64,000 nt of DNA from Lepidodermella squamata. Its lineage: Eukaryota > Gastrotricha. The DNA is taken from positions 434,001-498,000 of the forward strand of contig JBLDXI010000017.1 in the NCBI GenBank assembly GCA_047495785.1. The letters are read 5' to 3'. Numbering within the stretch: position 1 is the first letter of the stretch; each line of letters begins with the position of its first letter. The position numbers were made by a program, and so were the translations under genes. Positions 1 to 10,900 of the stretch are shown piece after piece. The notes beneath the pieces were generated by a model that worked only from the letters and a program-made list of their open reading frames with translations, was not told where the DNA came from and searched no databases.

Positions 1-3000
1 TACCGCTTCGTGCATGAGCCGCTCGTGGACCTTTTCACGCTTGATAATCGCGCCCGAACCAACCATGCGGCGCGTGGCCTGCATGCGGTAGAAGCCGCGG
101 CTTTTCGGCAGCCGCTTCACGAGTTCAACTTCGGCCATTTCTTGCAACTCGAGGGCCGATTTGTCCGGGTAACGTGTTCGAAGCTCTCGCAAAATGCGAA
201 TAAGCTCCTGTTGTTGCTGATCCAAATTCTGATAAAAAATAAGAACACGAATTAAAATCGAAAAATTAATCGAAAAATCGCTAAAAAAGAATAATAAATT
301 TTAAACATAAAAATGCAAGCGAGGAAGCTGTTAATCAGGATTAAGGTGGGGTAGTCATTAGTTGTTTTTACCTTCGTCCAGATTGGGTGAATAAAAAATT
401 AACCGAAACCAGTTTTAAAGGTGGCCCAACTATGACCCTTATCCGCTATTTTTTTATTCGTTAGTGGATTTTATATACTATTTTTTTTCAGACCTCGGCC
501 GATTGCGGATTGAAAAGTTGATAGAAAGTTCGAGCATTCATTCGAGACTTCATAAATATAGCAAGAAAATATTCTCAACAACTTGCGAGTGTGAGTATCA
601 AATAAAAAAAAATGTGCTTCAAAAAATCAACGAGTGCAAGGTGTTTCAAATAAAACCCGTGAAAAATGGTTTTACTCCACTCCTGAATATTTTTTTTCCC
701 AACTTCTTCGCCTTCCTGGTTCGTAAAATCGTTCCAGCGTTCGAAAATGTCGGCAATTCTACTGCCGCGTCTTGTAGAATGCTGCAGCAACGTCACAATA
801 AGCGAGCTACCTTGCAGGTGCGGATGTCTTTTCACATGCTTGAAAAAATCAAATCAACGGACAAGAACACAAAAATAATCAAACAAAATATAAGCGTGGC
901 GGGATGATATTTCAAAATAATAGCAAAATTAAACGCTCTAAAAACGATCTAGAAAATGATTTTTTTTCGTTTGAGATTACTCTTATAACTTCTTCGATTT
1001 CAGGCGAGTCGATGTGTCTAATATCTTCGAGATCATGAGGATGCTTCGCCTTTTTGCAAGGTTAATGACAATTGGTTAAAGAAATCACGGCAAAACGCAA
1101 ACAGGGGTCACTCTAAAATCGTCCGATGATTCATCAATAAATTCCCCCTCCCAATAAATTTAGCGCAAGCGATGAGAGCGAGCTGAAAAAAATCACCCCA
1201 TCACAGGAAAAATGGAATAAATGGCGCTAGAAAATTCGGAAAACAATGAATCATCAGGCGATTTTTCTGCATTTTGAGGCGGATTTTTTCTCTGAAAACT
1301 TACGGCTAAATCTTCATCAGTCATACGAGCCAGCATGCTTTGATCAGCAGCCGTGGCGCCACTTTGAGCGGTTAGCTCCGTTCCAGCGGCCTCGCCACCC
1401 TCCAACATGTGCATCTCAGCCCCGTCGGATTTCGACGGGCCGCCCTCCGCGTCGACGTACGTCAGCTGTTTACCACCCGGGCCTCGCACCTTTTTGCGGA
1501 AAAATCGACCGAAAAGCAGTTTCCGGTCGACAATCCACGACGAAAGAACGGTGAGTGGGAAAAACATGAAGGTTAAAACGCCCTCCCACACTTCAACCTC
1601 GCCCGGTGATGTGACTGAGATAATGCAGTACAGCCATAGGTAGGCGAAAACGGACCACGAGGCTGTTACGAAGAAAACGCGCAAAAATTTAATGCGCTTC
1701 ACCTCCCCGCCGCTGACCACCAGAATGCACAGGCCGGTGATGACGAAGAGGTTGTAAGCCGCTGAGCCGACAATGGTGCCCGGGCCAAGGTCGCCGGCGT
1801 CAAACCGGTTGCCGCAGATTTCGATAACTGAGAGAAGAATTTCTGGGGCGGATGAGCCGAGCGCCATCAGGGTCAAATTTGATACGGTTTCGTTCCAAAT
1901 TTTGACGCTGATTATTTGAACTTCGCCATTTTTCCGCTTCACCTGTAGAATCAAATAAAAAAATTAACATAAAGAGAAAGCAAAATGGAGTATTTTTTAA
2001 ATAATCCCACTTTCCGAAATATTCTCCGGATCTCGACGTAAAATAAATTTATTCTACAATTTTTGAAAAAATCCTGAATAATCATAAAAGGCCTCGGTAT
2101 TGATTGATCTTACAAACCTATAAAGAAATATTTTTTTCCACTAAAAATTAGAATCTCTCGTAAACTTTATCGAAAATCGAAATTTTAGCATATTATAATT
2201 AGGATTCAATAAGAATTTTCCGTAATTAAGGACGAATGGAATATTCTCGCATCACTGGTTATTTCAATATTCTATCCAAAAATTACAGCAATTTCCAATG
2301 ATGTCCCATTATTTGTCTAATAAAGTCACTTTATTTTTCTAATATGTCCCACTTTTTTAAAATTGCTTTCATGTACAATTTTAATGAAAGGACGCGAAAT
2401 TTAAGCAACTATGAGGTCACTGGGCATGTTTTTAGTTGGTTTTTTTTAGGTTAGGAAATTCAACATATCTATCGAGAAATTCAAAAATTGGCGATAAATT
2501 ATATAGCCGTGTAATTTCAAGAAAATTTCCCATTTTTTACTGGAATTTCGGCATTCTCAGTAAAACATCATCTTTCATCTTTCATCTGAAAGATTTTATC
2601 AAATTTTTGCGATTTTTCTTACAATTTTGTGAATAACATTTGTCGAATACATTTTTTTCCGGCTAAATTCGAAAATTTACCTTGACAGTTCTAGTTTGCG
2701 AGACGATAACTTCAATGGCGGCCATAAATCTGTCGGAAATGATCGAAACACCGACAAACATGTAACAGAGCGCGAAAAAGTAGACGAGCGCCCGTGCCGT
2801 TTTGTCCATCGTACTAATCTGGCCGTCGGGCCGCCATTTCGGCAACAACAGGCCGTCTTTACACGGCTTGGCACCGGCGCATTGGCCTTCTGCCAGCGCC
2901 GAAACAGAAAAATTGCCAGAATAACGAGTCGCATTAGCGTCCAACGGCTCTAAATCGTCACTCAGCGTAGCGCCTTCGTCCTTTTGCTGCTGGCCCGAGT

Positions 3001-3064
3001 TTTTAACGGCAAGGGCCAAAATGACGCCGAGTAGAACCCAGAATGCCTTCATTTGAAATCGCAA
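1..3064 (-). CDS. SLC8A: Canonical Na+/Ca2+ exchanger (NCX/SLC8), 5' part, cut by left edge
   Basis: Plasma-membrane 3Na+/1Ca2+ antiporter. Exons read from the minus strand are 3064-2681, 1942-1304 and 228 to beyond 1; all junctions are GT-AG and keep frame. The product starts with a hydrophobic signal peptide ([15 protein letters not shown]), then the extracellular Cys pair before LLPKW, TM1 ([11 protein letters not shown]), and a textbook alpha-1 repeat: [19 protein letters not shown] and [11 protein letters not shown], with the ion-site Glu and Asn intact. TM4-5 and a basic segment ([14 protein letters not shown], the XIP-like position) follow, then the loop motif [14 protein letters not shown] and [21 protein letters not shown], which in the family leads into Calx-beta 1. 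The Calx-beta domains and alpha-2 lie off the window. Start: ATG 3064, with a second in-frame ATG at 3052. It is the conserved relative of the divergent array at 31672-64000. Family certain; which SLC8 paralogue is not decidable. Confidence 0.93.
229..1303 (-). other. Intron of canonical NCX (1075 bp)
   Basis: AT-rich sequence between exon 1942-1304 (donor GTAAGT) and exon 228-1 (acceptor TTATCAG). It holds a 147-codon plus-strand open frame at 464-907 with no recognisable domain and biased, low-complexity composition; I see no convincing gene. Confidence 0.6.
1943..2680 (-). other. Intron of canonical NCX (738 bp)
   Basis: AT-rich intron between donor AAG|GTAAAT (exon end 2681) and acceptor TTCTACAG (exon start 1942). 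Nothing recognisable inside. Confidence 0.7.
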
Positions 3065-4443
3065 ATTTTCAAAATAGAATTATCAGTTTAACACAGGTGC
3101 GCTTCGATTTGTTTCCCGGACAGCGAAAAAATGGAGACACGCGACAAGTCAACTGATGCGATGAGGCGAAAAGTTCATTTGAAGTTGCCTAGCCGGATAT
3201 TTATTATTAAATTTGTAAAACAAAAAAATAATAAATTAAAACCCTGAAAATAAAATATAGAATTTGTACTATTTTTCCTCACCGCAAAAACAAGATCTGC
3301 AATCTGTGTACTCGCCCTTATCGATTCGAACAACAAAAGCGAGGGGCCAGGTATTACCAGAGAAAGTTGCGCTTTACAGATATATAGTTTTGGCGCTATG
3401 CTGTTATTATTAATAAATTTATTATATTATCTCAGTTCAGTAGCCCGCTGCGAATGCGCGCGGTCATTTTTTTCGTGAGTGTTTGTGTGTGGATCTTCGC
3501 TGCCTATAAAAATGATTACTATTATAACATTTGACTCGATGATCGCTATGAATATACTTTATTATTAATATTACATGCAACACGCCCCGATTTCTAAAAG
3601 CGATTACGAGCCCAGGCATAGGTGTATAGCCTGTCTAAACAACGCCCGGTATATAGTTCCGAAAAAGCTTTCCCGATCGAGAATCATGAAGAGCCTAGTT
3701 GGCGCGTAAAAGCGTAATATATCACGTTTATTTCGATCATTAGCAGTGAAATAAAAATTTTCCTAAAAAAAACTATATACGCCAAGGTATCGCTACTATG
3801 ATAAAAAGCTGATGCTCATTATAATGAGCCGTTCTAGCCCAAGGCGAAATCATGTCGGAAAAATATAACAAGTAAATATTTAACGTAAAATAAGACAATG
3901 TCTGAATCGATTCGCAGCCGCTAAATACAGGTGAGTTATACCTGTGTGTGATTGCGAAAAAAAATTGTAAGAAATCGATCGACGTTTTTCACGATTTTTC
4001 GTGCCGTCTATAATATTATGATGTTGAAATTCCAGGGTCGCAGTTTTCTACGGCTAATATATTCTCAAGAAATTTACAAAACGGCTTAATTATGACGACA
4101 AGTTTTCCGCGACTAGGCGCATAAATTTTCTCATACGGCTTTATGCGTGAATAGAATAGCTAATAAAAACTAAAAAATAATATTATTATATATATAGAAA
4201 AAAGTAGAGCGAAAATCACACGAGCGATAATCACATCGCATTCGACATGTATATTACAAGCGCCATTGATTTCTACATTATACTATGGGGGTGCAACATT
4301 TGCCGCGACGGGGGACTGTGGTTTTTTCTCGCTTGCCAAAGTGTTGGAGGACCGGATCATTATTAGTATCGCGGGCCAGCTAAGTGTAATAATACGATTT
4401 TCGCCACGCAGGCATGTCAACCGCACATTGGAATTCGCAATCC

Positions 4444-4467
4444 TATATATATATATATATATATATA
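4444..4467. repeat. (TA)n microsatellite
   Basis: About 12 uninterrupted TA units in the spacer upstream of NCX. Confidence 0.9.
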
Positions 4468-5620
4468 CAACATAAACATTGTTAATAATATTGCAAAAAT
4501 TTGGAGAATGAAAAGTAAAGTTTCACCCCCTGAGCTCATTTCCTTACGCAAATTGAAATAATAGAAATGTTATTTTTTGTCTCTAACGCGCATGAATAAA
4601 AATCAGCAGGTCCCACAGGGTGCGAAAAATTCTTCCTAAATACAAAATTTTCAGTACGCAAATAATTTTTTTTATCGTGTAATAGTCGATAGTAAAGTTG
4701 TTACACACATATAGCTACAGAGTGTGATAAAAATCTTAAAGAGCGGAGTGCATTTAATGGTGTATAATTATACTAGGCTTTTAGCTAGTGCCAAATAATG
4801 GGCGTGACACGTTGGCAGCCATATAAGTAATACAATGTATATATTTATCAAAAAATAATCATCTGAATACCTCCTCATTCACTAGAGAATGAAAAAAAAC
4901 AAGCGCAGGAGGTGTGAAATTTTTTTTCATAAGGCGTTTTGAGACGTGAATAGATATCTTATAGAGTGACAACCTATACACCGGCTCATTGATTTATTGA
5001 TTGAAATAGCGTGAGGGGGCATTTAATTAGCTAAAATTTGACCCCTCCCTCAATTTATATAATTAAAATAGGAAAACAATATTAATCCACTGTCAACAAA
5101 ATAAATATATATGAAATCGAACGATGATGATGGGACGAGTGTAAAAGACTCGCAAAAAACGAGCTATATAGCCGATAATGTGCGCACATATCAAGTCTCA
5201 CTCACTCTCTGGCGCTCTTGTTAATATCGCTAGGGTGTATAATAAAAAAAACCGCGCGCTACCGGCGCACAGGTAACAACAAAAAATGCGGGCGCGCGCT
5301 ATAATTTTTGGTGCGCATCATCGCGCGGCGGGTGAAAAATCGCAGAAATATGCGATACCTCCGTTCCGCATAAAAATCGGCGCGTGTAATAATGGCTCTC
5401 GCGATGTGATTTTCTGACGTAGCGCAACAAAACACTGGCAGCGATGGATGGGTTGATATAATATTAAGGTGGATCGGCTGTTCGGGTGAAAGCAGCAACA
5501 AGTTTTATTACGGTCAACGATAGGTATAGCGGCGCGGTGAGCAAAGTGAAAAATCGGCCGCGATATTATACCTCGGCACATACTATCATCCGGGCACAAG
5601 CGCAAGTCAGATTTTACCTA

Positions 5621-5646
5621 TGATAATAATAATAATAATAATAATA
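5621..5646. repeat. (TAA)n microsatellite
   Basis: Uninterrupted run of about eight ATA/TAA units. Confidence 0.9.
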
Positions 5647-5948
5647 GCAGGGAAGCGGAAAAAGGCACTCCAAAACGCTGCCATAATGTATATACATAGC
5701 GAAAGCATGTTATTAGGCTGCTTTGCTTTTGCTTTTTTTGCTTGGTATATAGGCCAACAGCCGAAAAAATAATAAGAAAGGAAAGGTAAACTATACAGGG
5801 CTTGAACACAATATACCGGCCTCTAATAGCAATCTAGCGCATGTTGTAAGGTCCTTTTTGCTGCTGCCGTTGCTTCTGCTGCTGCTAAGATAAAACGTGG
5901 GGGAGGCGGCCGATGATATGTATACGGGAGGAGGCGAGCGAATGCACG

Positions 5949-5981
5949 CAGAAATCATCATCATCATCGTCGTCATCATCG
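5949..5981. repeat. (ATC/GTC)n trinucleotide repeat
   Basis: Imperfect run of CAT/CGT triplets. It explains the polar homopolymer-like open frames on both strands around it, which are not genes. Confidence 0.85.
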
Positions 5982-7906
5982 CTTGTTTTAAATTACAATG
6001 TGTGTCTATTGTTTTTTGCGTATTTTCCTTTTTACATATATATATAATTTTACCGTCCCAGCGCGGCCTTTGTGTCCGTGAAACAGGATACGCATGACGC
6101 GGAAGTTAAACTTATACCAGACATATAACGCCACGTCATCGTAACTGGGTCTTCTCGGCGGACAATTGATAATGGCCGTGATTTTTTTTCATCAGGACTA
6201 ATATAATATGCACCCCGCGGCGAAAGGTAGTTGAAGAGTCGAAGCGTGTCATTGACATGCTCAAGATATTTATTACAGTTTTTAAGGCGGCTGTGGGGGT
6301 AGTTGGAACATGTGCTGAGTGAAAACGCGCCGAAATATGAGATGATACTTGAAATCCAGAGGAGGAGCAGTCGCGCATGGTAATTAACAGGGGGAGCGGC
6401 GAAAACCAAACCGAGAAAGACAGGAATAAATAATACATATATATACACGCACGAGGCCGCGATATAAATTATTACCATTTAGCAATATTTTGCGTGACGT
6501 GGCGGAAAAATTATAGCCACAGCAAAGGCTAACGCAAACAGCTGATTTAACACGGTGGTGTAGAAAATGTAGACTTGGTATGCTCCAGCTAACAGCGCAC
6601 TCGAGTGTGTGATGGAAGTAGAGAATATAGCGGCTAATTAACTTGTGGGTTTCAAAGAATGAAGGAGAAATTTGGCGGAGTAAAAACCAGAGCTTACTAT
6701 GGACCTCGTTAGCAACAGAAATCAGCCATAACTAACGAGATATTCTACAAAAATGTCAGCAAATCTTGAATTTTGGCACGGAATCTGATAAATTTTTTAA
6801 GCCAATAATTTTCTACAGATTCATATTTAATGCGACGGGGGTCTCAAAGGGATTTCTTAAGAAAATCACCAGGAATTTTATTAGTATGATTTGGAACCCA
6901 TAGGAAATGCCATTAGCTCCATTCTAAATTCCATTCCTTTGCCAATAAATTCGGAAATTGAAAGCACCAAAGGAAATTCCGGCTCAAGCTAAGGTAACTG
7001 AAATATGCAAATGATTTTTTCCCTGTAACGCCCGGAATAAAAATAAACTCAAGATAAAGATTCGAAATTTGGTTCCATTGAAAAGATACTCTGATATTGA
7101 ATACCACCTTAATACTAAAAAATTCACGTCTTATCAATCAAGCCCGGCTTCAATAGCCGAAAAATCCTCAGGGATTGCAGATTCTCAGCGGCAAAAAAAT
7201 ATCCGAAGCGCTTGTGTCTTTCATATATTCGTTAATCGAGGAAACACTACAGCAATGAGAAATGAGAACAATAGAACAATGACATTTCTACAGATTTTCG
7301 TGGGTATCGTGGGATTTTGTCAAAATAGAATCCGCAGGAAAACTAGAGCATGCGCAGCATATTTTTTCATGAATAAAACAAGATCAGCTTCTCGCCGCGA
7401 TGATGAATGATTGATGACAATAAATTCACCTAGATTTACGATGAGTTACCAAAAGGATTTAAATATTGTTTATTAAAACAACAACAAAAAACAGCGGTAA
7501 AACCTCGCCCGAAAACGTGTGTCAGCTGAAGCATGAAGTCCGGTGCACGAGTGCTTATATACCCACACAAATTACATCAGTAGCCGAGATCAGTAGCTCG
7601 TCGCCGGACCCCCACTTGATTCCGAGGTCGGGCGGATGGATACCGGCTGCTCATCGAGTAAAATAATACAATCACTGAATAAACAGCAGCGCGGCCGAAA
7701 AATTGCGACGCGCACTCATCGAGTGAAAAAATCGTAATATTTAACGTGGTATTTACTCAGCATTATACTTGTCTAGTGGCACTTGAGTAACTCGTGCTAC
7801 CAGATTGCGCTCAACAAACACTAGACTCGAGCGTTTTTTGTGTTCATCAAAAGTGATATTATTGTGGCTTTTATTGCTATTTAAAAAAACATTGAGAATT
7901 TTCTAG

Positions 7907-10900
7907 CTAATTGCCGCGCTGTGGCGAAGGCAGAACAAAGCCGCACTCTGAGCGAATTGCGTCAATGTCGCGCTGATTCACGACCGGCTCGTACGTCGCC
8001 AGTTCCATGGCCAGGCTGATGCGCCCTGATGCCAAAACGCGAGCCGCCGTCGAGTAGCCCCGCAGCAGGCGTAGAGGAGCCGTACACCGCACGAAAACGC
8101 GACTGTCTTCATCTGTCGGGTGAACTATAGATTCAATAACCGCTTGGCGGCCGGACAAATCGGACAGGATTGCGGAGAGAAAAGGCTTCTCCACTTGGAC
8201 CTGAAATGAGGAAACAAAAGAGGGGCATTATGGATCTTTACAGAGCAATTAACAATACGAGAAATGCTGGTATCACATTAGTAACGGTGATAAAACGATT
8301 TGAGACGAAATTTACCAAATTCCTAGCTTCATTAGACATTAAATCGTCTCGAAATTTTGCGAATAATCGCTACACTTGAATTCCCGGGCATAGTATTGTG
8401 CCCCAGCGATATTCTTCGGAAATGTTTCATTCAGAAATTTCCGTCCCGAGTCGAACTAAAGGACCCCGCGGATACGAAGCCCTCGAAAGTCCCGCACTGT
8501 TAATATCGTGGTTGTGAATAGGAATCTACGGTCAACACGATTCGTATAGTCATCAGGGTAATCGTTATAGTCATCAGTACACATCCAAAAGATAATGCAA
8601 ACCAACAAGTCCTACACCACTCCGATACATATCAATTACGTCCTAATATGAGGCACTACGGTGCTTATCACATCTAATTGAAAATAACTATTATATTAAA
8701 ATGAAAAATACCTCGAGTCTCATGTGAGGTTCCAGGAGTACGGGAGAGGCTTCGGCTAATAAACTGCGGACTGCTCTTGAGAAAGCCGATGTTACAATAG
8801 CCATGCTGGTGCCGGGTGAAACGGCGTAAGCGAATAGACGGCATTCGAAGGACGATTGCATTGGATATCGCATGATCGGACCTAATAAAAATAAAAAATA
8901 AGACGCTCAATTTAGCTCGATTTAAATTTAAATCAGAAAATTTCATTTGAAATTTAGGCATCGAGTCAAAAAATGTTGGACTGTGTTTAAATTGTTAGTC
9001 TATTCTTTGTTTACACCATGCGTCGTTTCTCTTGCCGGTACCTTTTTCCCCATTTCATTTAATTCCCAGCTCCCGATAGTGCGCCCGCGATCGATAAAAT
9101 CAAGGTGAAAACCCCAATCAACTCAATCATATTGTCCTCTAATTGCCCAAAGTTGGGTAAGCTGGCGCGTGTGTTTTGGAATGGATTTCGCCCTTTCCAG
9201 ATTGTGGGTTTCCAAGTTACATACTACTTTTACACGTCAGGGATGCATATCTACGTACTCTAACGTCATTTTATGTTGAAACGGATAAATGATTTTTCTC
9301 TAGTAAATGAATCCGCTGGCAGAACACTTGTTGTCGCTATATTCGAGTAATCGTAACTTGTGTTCTTCTTTTAACTTATCTATGTTGTAAGCTGATTTCA
9401 TACTTTTTGACAACTGCAACCGTTTAACCCAACCAATTCAGTGACATCACGCGACCGTCCAGAACCGTTAAGCTGAGTTGAGGCGCTTTTCGGTGATGAA
9501 GCAGTCAGCGAAGAGGGATGCTTGATACGTGGTCGTAGATTTGTTAAGGATGGCAAAGTTATCGCGTTTGAATATACCGTATTTCATCGATTAATAGCCT
9601 CCCTCGAATAAAAGCCCCCTCGAATAATAGCCCGATATTTTCTGCTGTTTTCAGCATTTAAAACTAAATAATAGCCCGCCTCGAATAATAGCCACGCCTT
9701 GCCTTGTCCGAAGCAGGTGGCGCGCTGGAGGAGGGACGAATATGTCCTAATTTCGTCGCCTACAACGGCTAAGCGGATTGGAGGTGGTGGACGTAAGCCG
9801 CTGTTTGCGGATGTCGAGGAGAGATTAGCAGCATGGGTCAGATAAGATAGAAGTCAACCGTGGAAATGACTTGCGGTGATGAAATTTGCCAATTGCCAAT
9901 AAATAATAGCCCCCCTCGTATAATAGCCCCCTCGAATAATTGCCTCTTTTTTGGACCATTTTCAGAGTTCCGAAAAAAATAGTAGCCATGGCTATTATTT
10001 GATGAAATACGGTACGCAGCAGCTCAAAGCGTTGTCAAATTTTCCGTCGATGACCTTCTCTTCAAATGTGCGGTTGGACAATTCAAATGTGCACACATGT
10101 CCAAAACCGACGTTGCTTTCAAGGGAAAGTTTTCTGCTCCCAACGTCCCCTCGAGCCCGCTGAGATTCATTTTAAGAAGGCGAAGGTTGAAGTCGTTTAC
10201 GATGCAGCCACTGCTCCTTGGTTGTCGAGCTTTGGCCGATGCATGTCAAGGTCGCAATCAACCAAGTGACGCATAGTGACGATAAAATCTTAGTCATTTC
10301 CATGTTCTCAAAAACTCTTCACATTTTTCACTTTATTGGGGGAAATACCTTTCGATTGTCCTCTGATCGCGGTCTCACTTTCCTTAATGCTAGTCGGCAA
10401 CAAGAAGCTCCGCAGTTGCCTCACGACCAGTTGACTGCTGAGCCGACGCTGGACGAGGTGGCAGCGCATATTTCGTCGAATGTTAAGTCATTTACTAACG
10501 TCTGCCTAAATCTCAGTGCAATCACGACGACCTCGATACCCAGGACGAATTTGACGCCACGTCAAAAATATGCCAAATTTACAAATCCTGGCAGAACTGG
10601 GATTTTGATAGAACAGGCCGACACCTCCATCTTCTATTGGATCATGACGATAACGAAGTTTTCGAAACTCGGCCAAGAACTGTCATGGGAATCGAAGAAG
10701 AGATTGAAGTAAAGCCCAGAAAGCGTGCTGACTTTGCACCAATCCCGCCGCCTAATAGTAGGGTCCCTGGAACTCGCCTCAACTGCCAAGCCCTCTGATT
10801 CCCTTAAAGAAATCGACGATGGAAAGTCCGCGAAGCTAGGGCGAAAGTCCAAACCAGCTTCAACTGCCATGCTCTCTGTCAAAGCTACCAAGTCAAAGGT

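Larger units (their letters stand above)
3065..7906. other. Intergenic spacer, NCX 5' flank and GFM2 3' flank
   Basis: No protein-coding gene could be supported. The stretch is AT-rich and low in complexity, with microsatellites near 4444, 5621 and 5949 and many short shadow frames. It would contain the promoter and any 5' untranslated exons of the minus-strand NCX and the 3' end of GFM2. The longest plus frame, 7069-7410 (113 codons), has no recognisable domain. Confidence 0.55.

Noticed and set aside
464-907. 147-codon plus-strand frame inside a canonical NCX intron
   Set aside because: Composition is AT-driven Lys/Phe/Asn-rich, no domain, and it lies in a well-defined intron.
5259-6478. 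Several overlapping minus-strand open frames
   Set aside because: They overlap microsatellites and low-complexity runs and compete with each other; no splice-linked or domain evidence.
7069-7410. 113-codon plus-strand frame
   Set aside because: No recognisable domain, no splice partners, and typical chance length for this composition.
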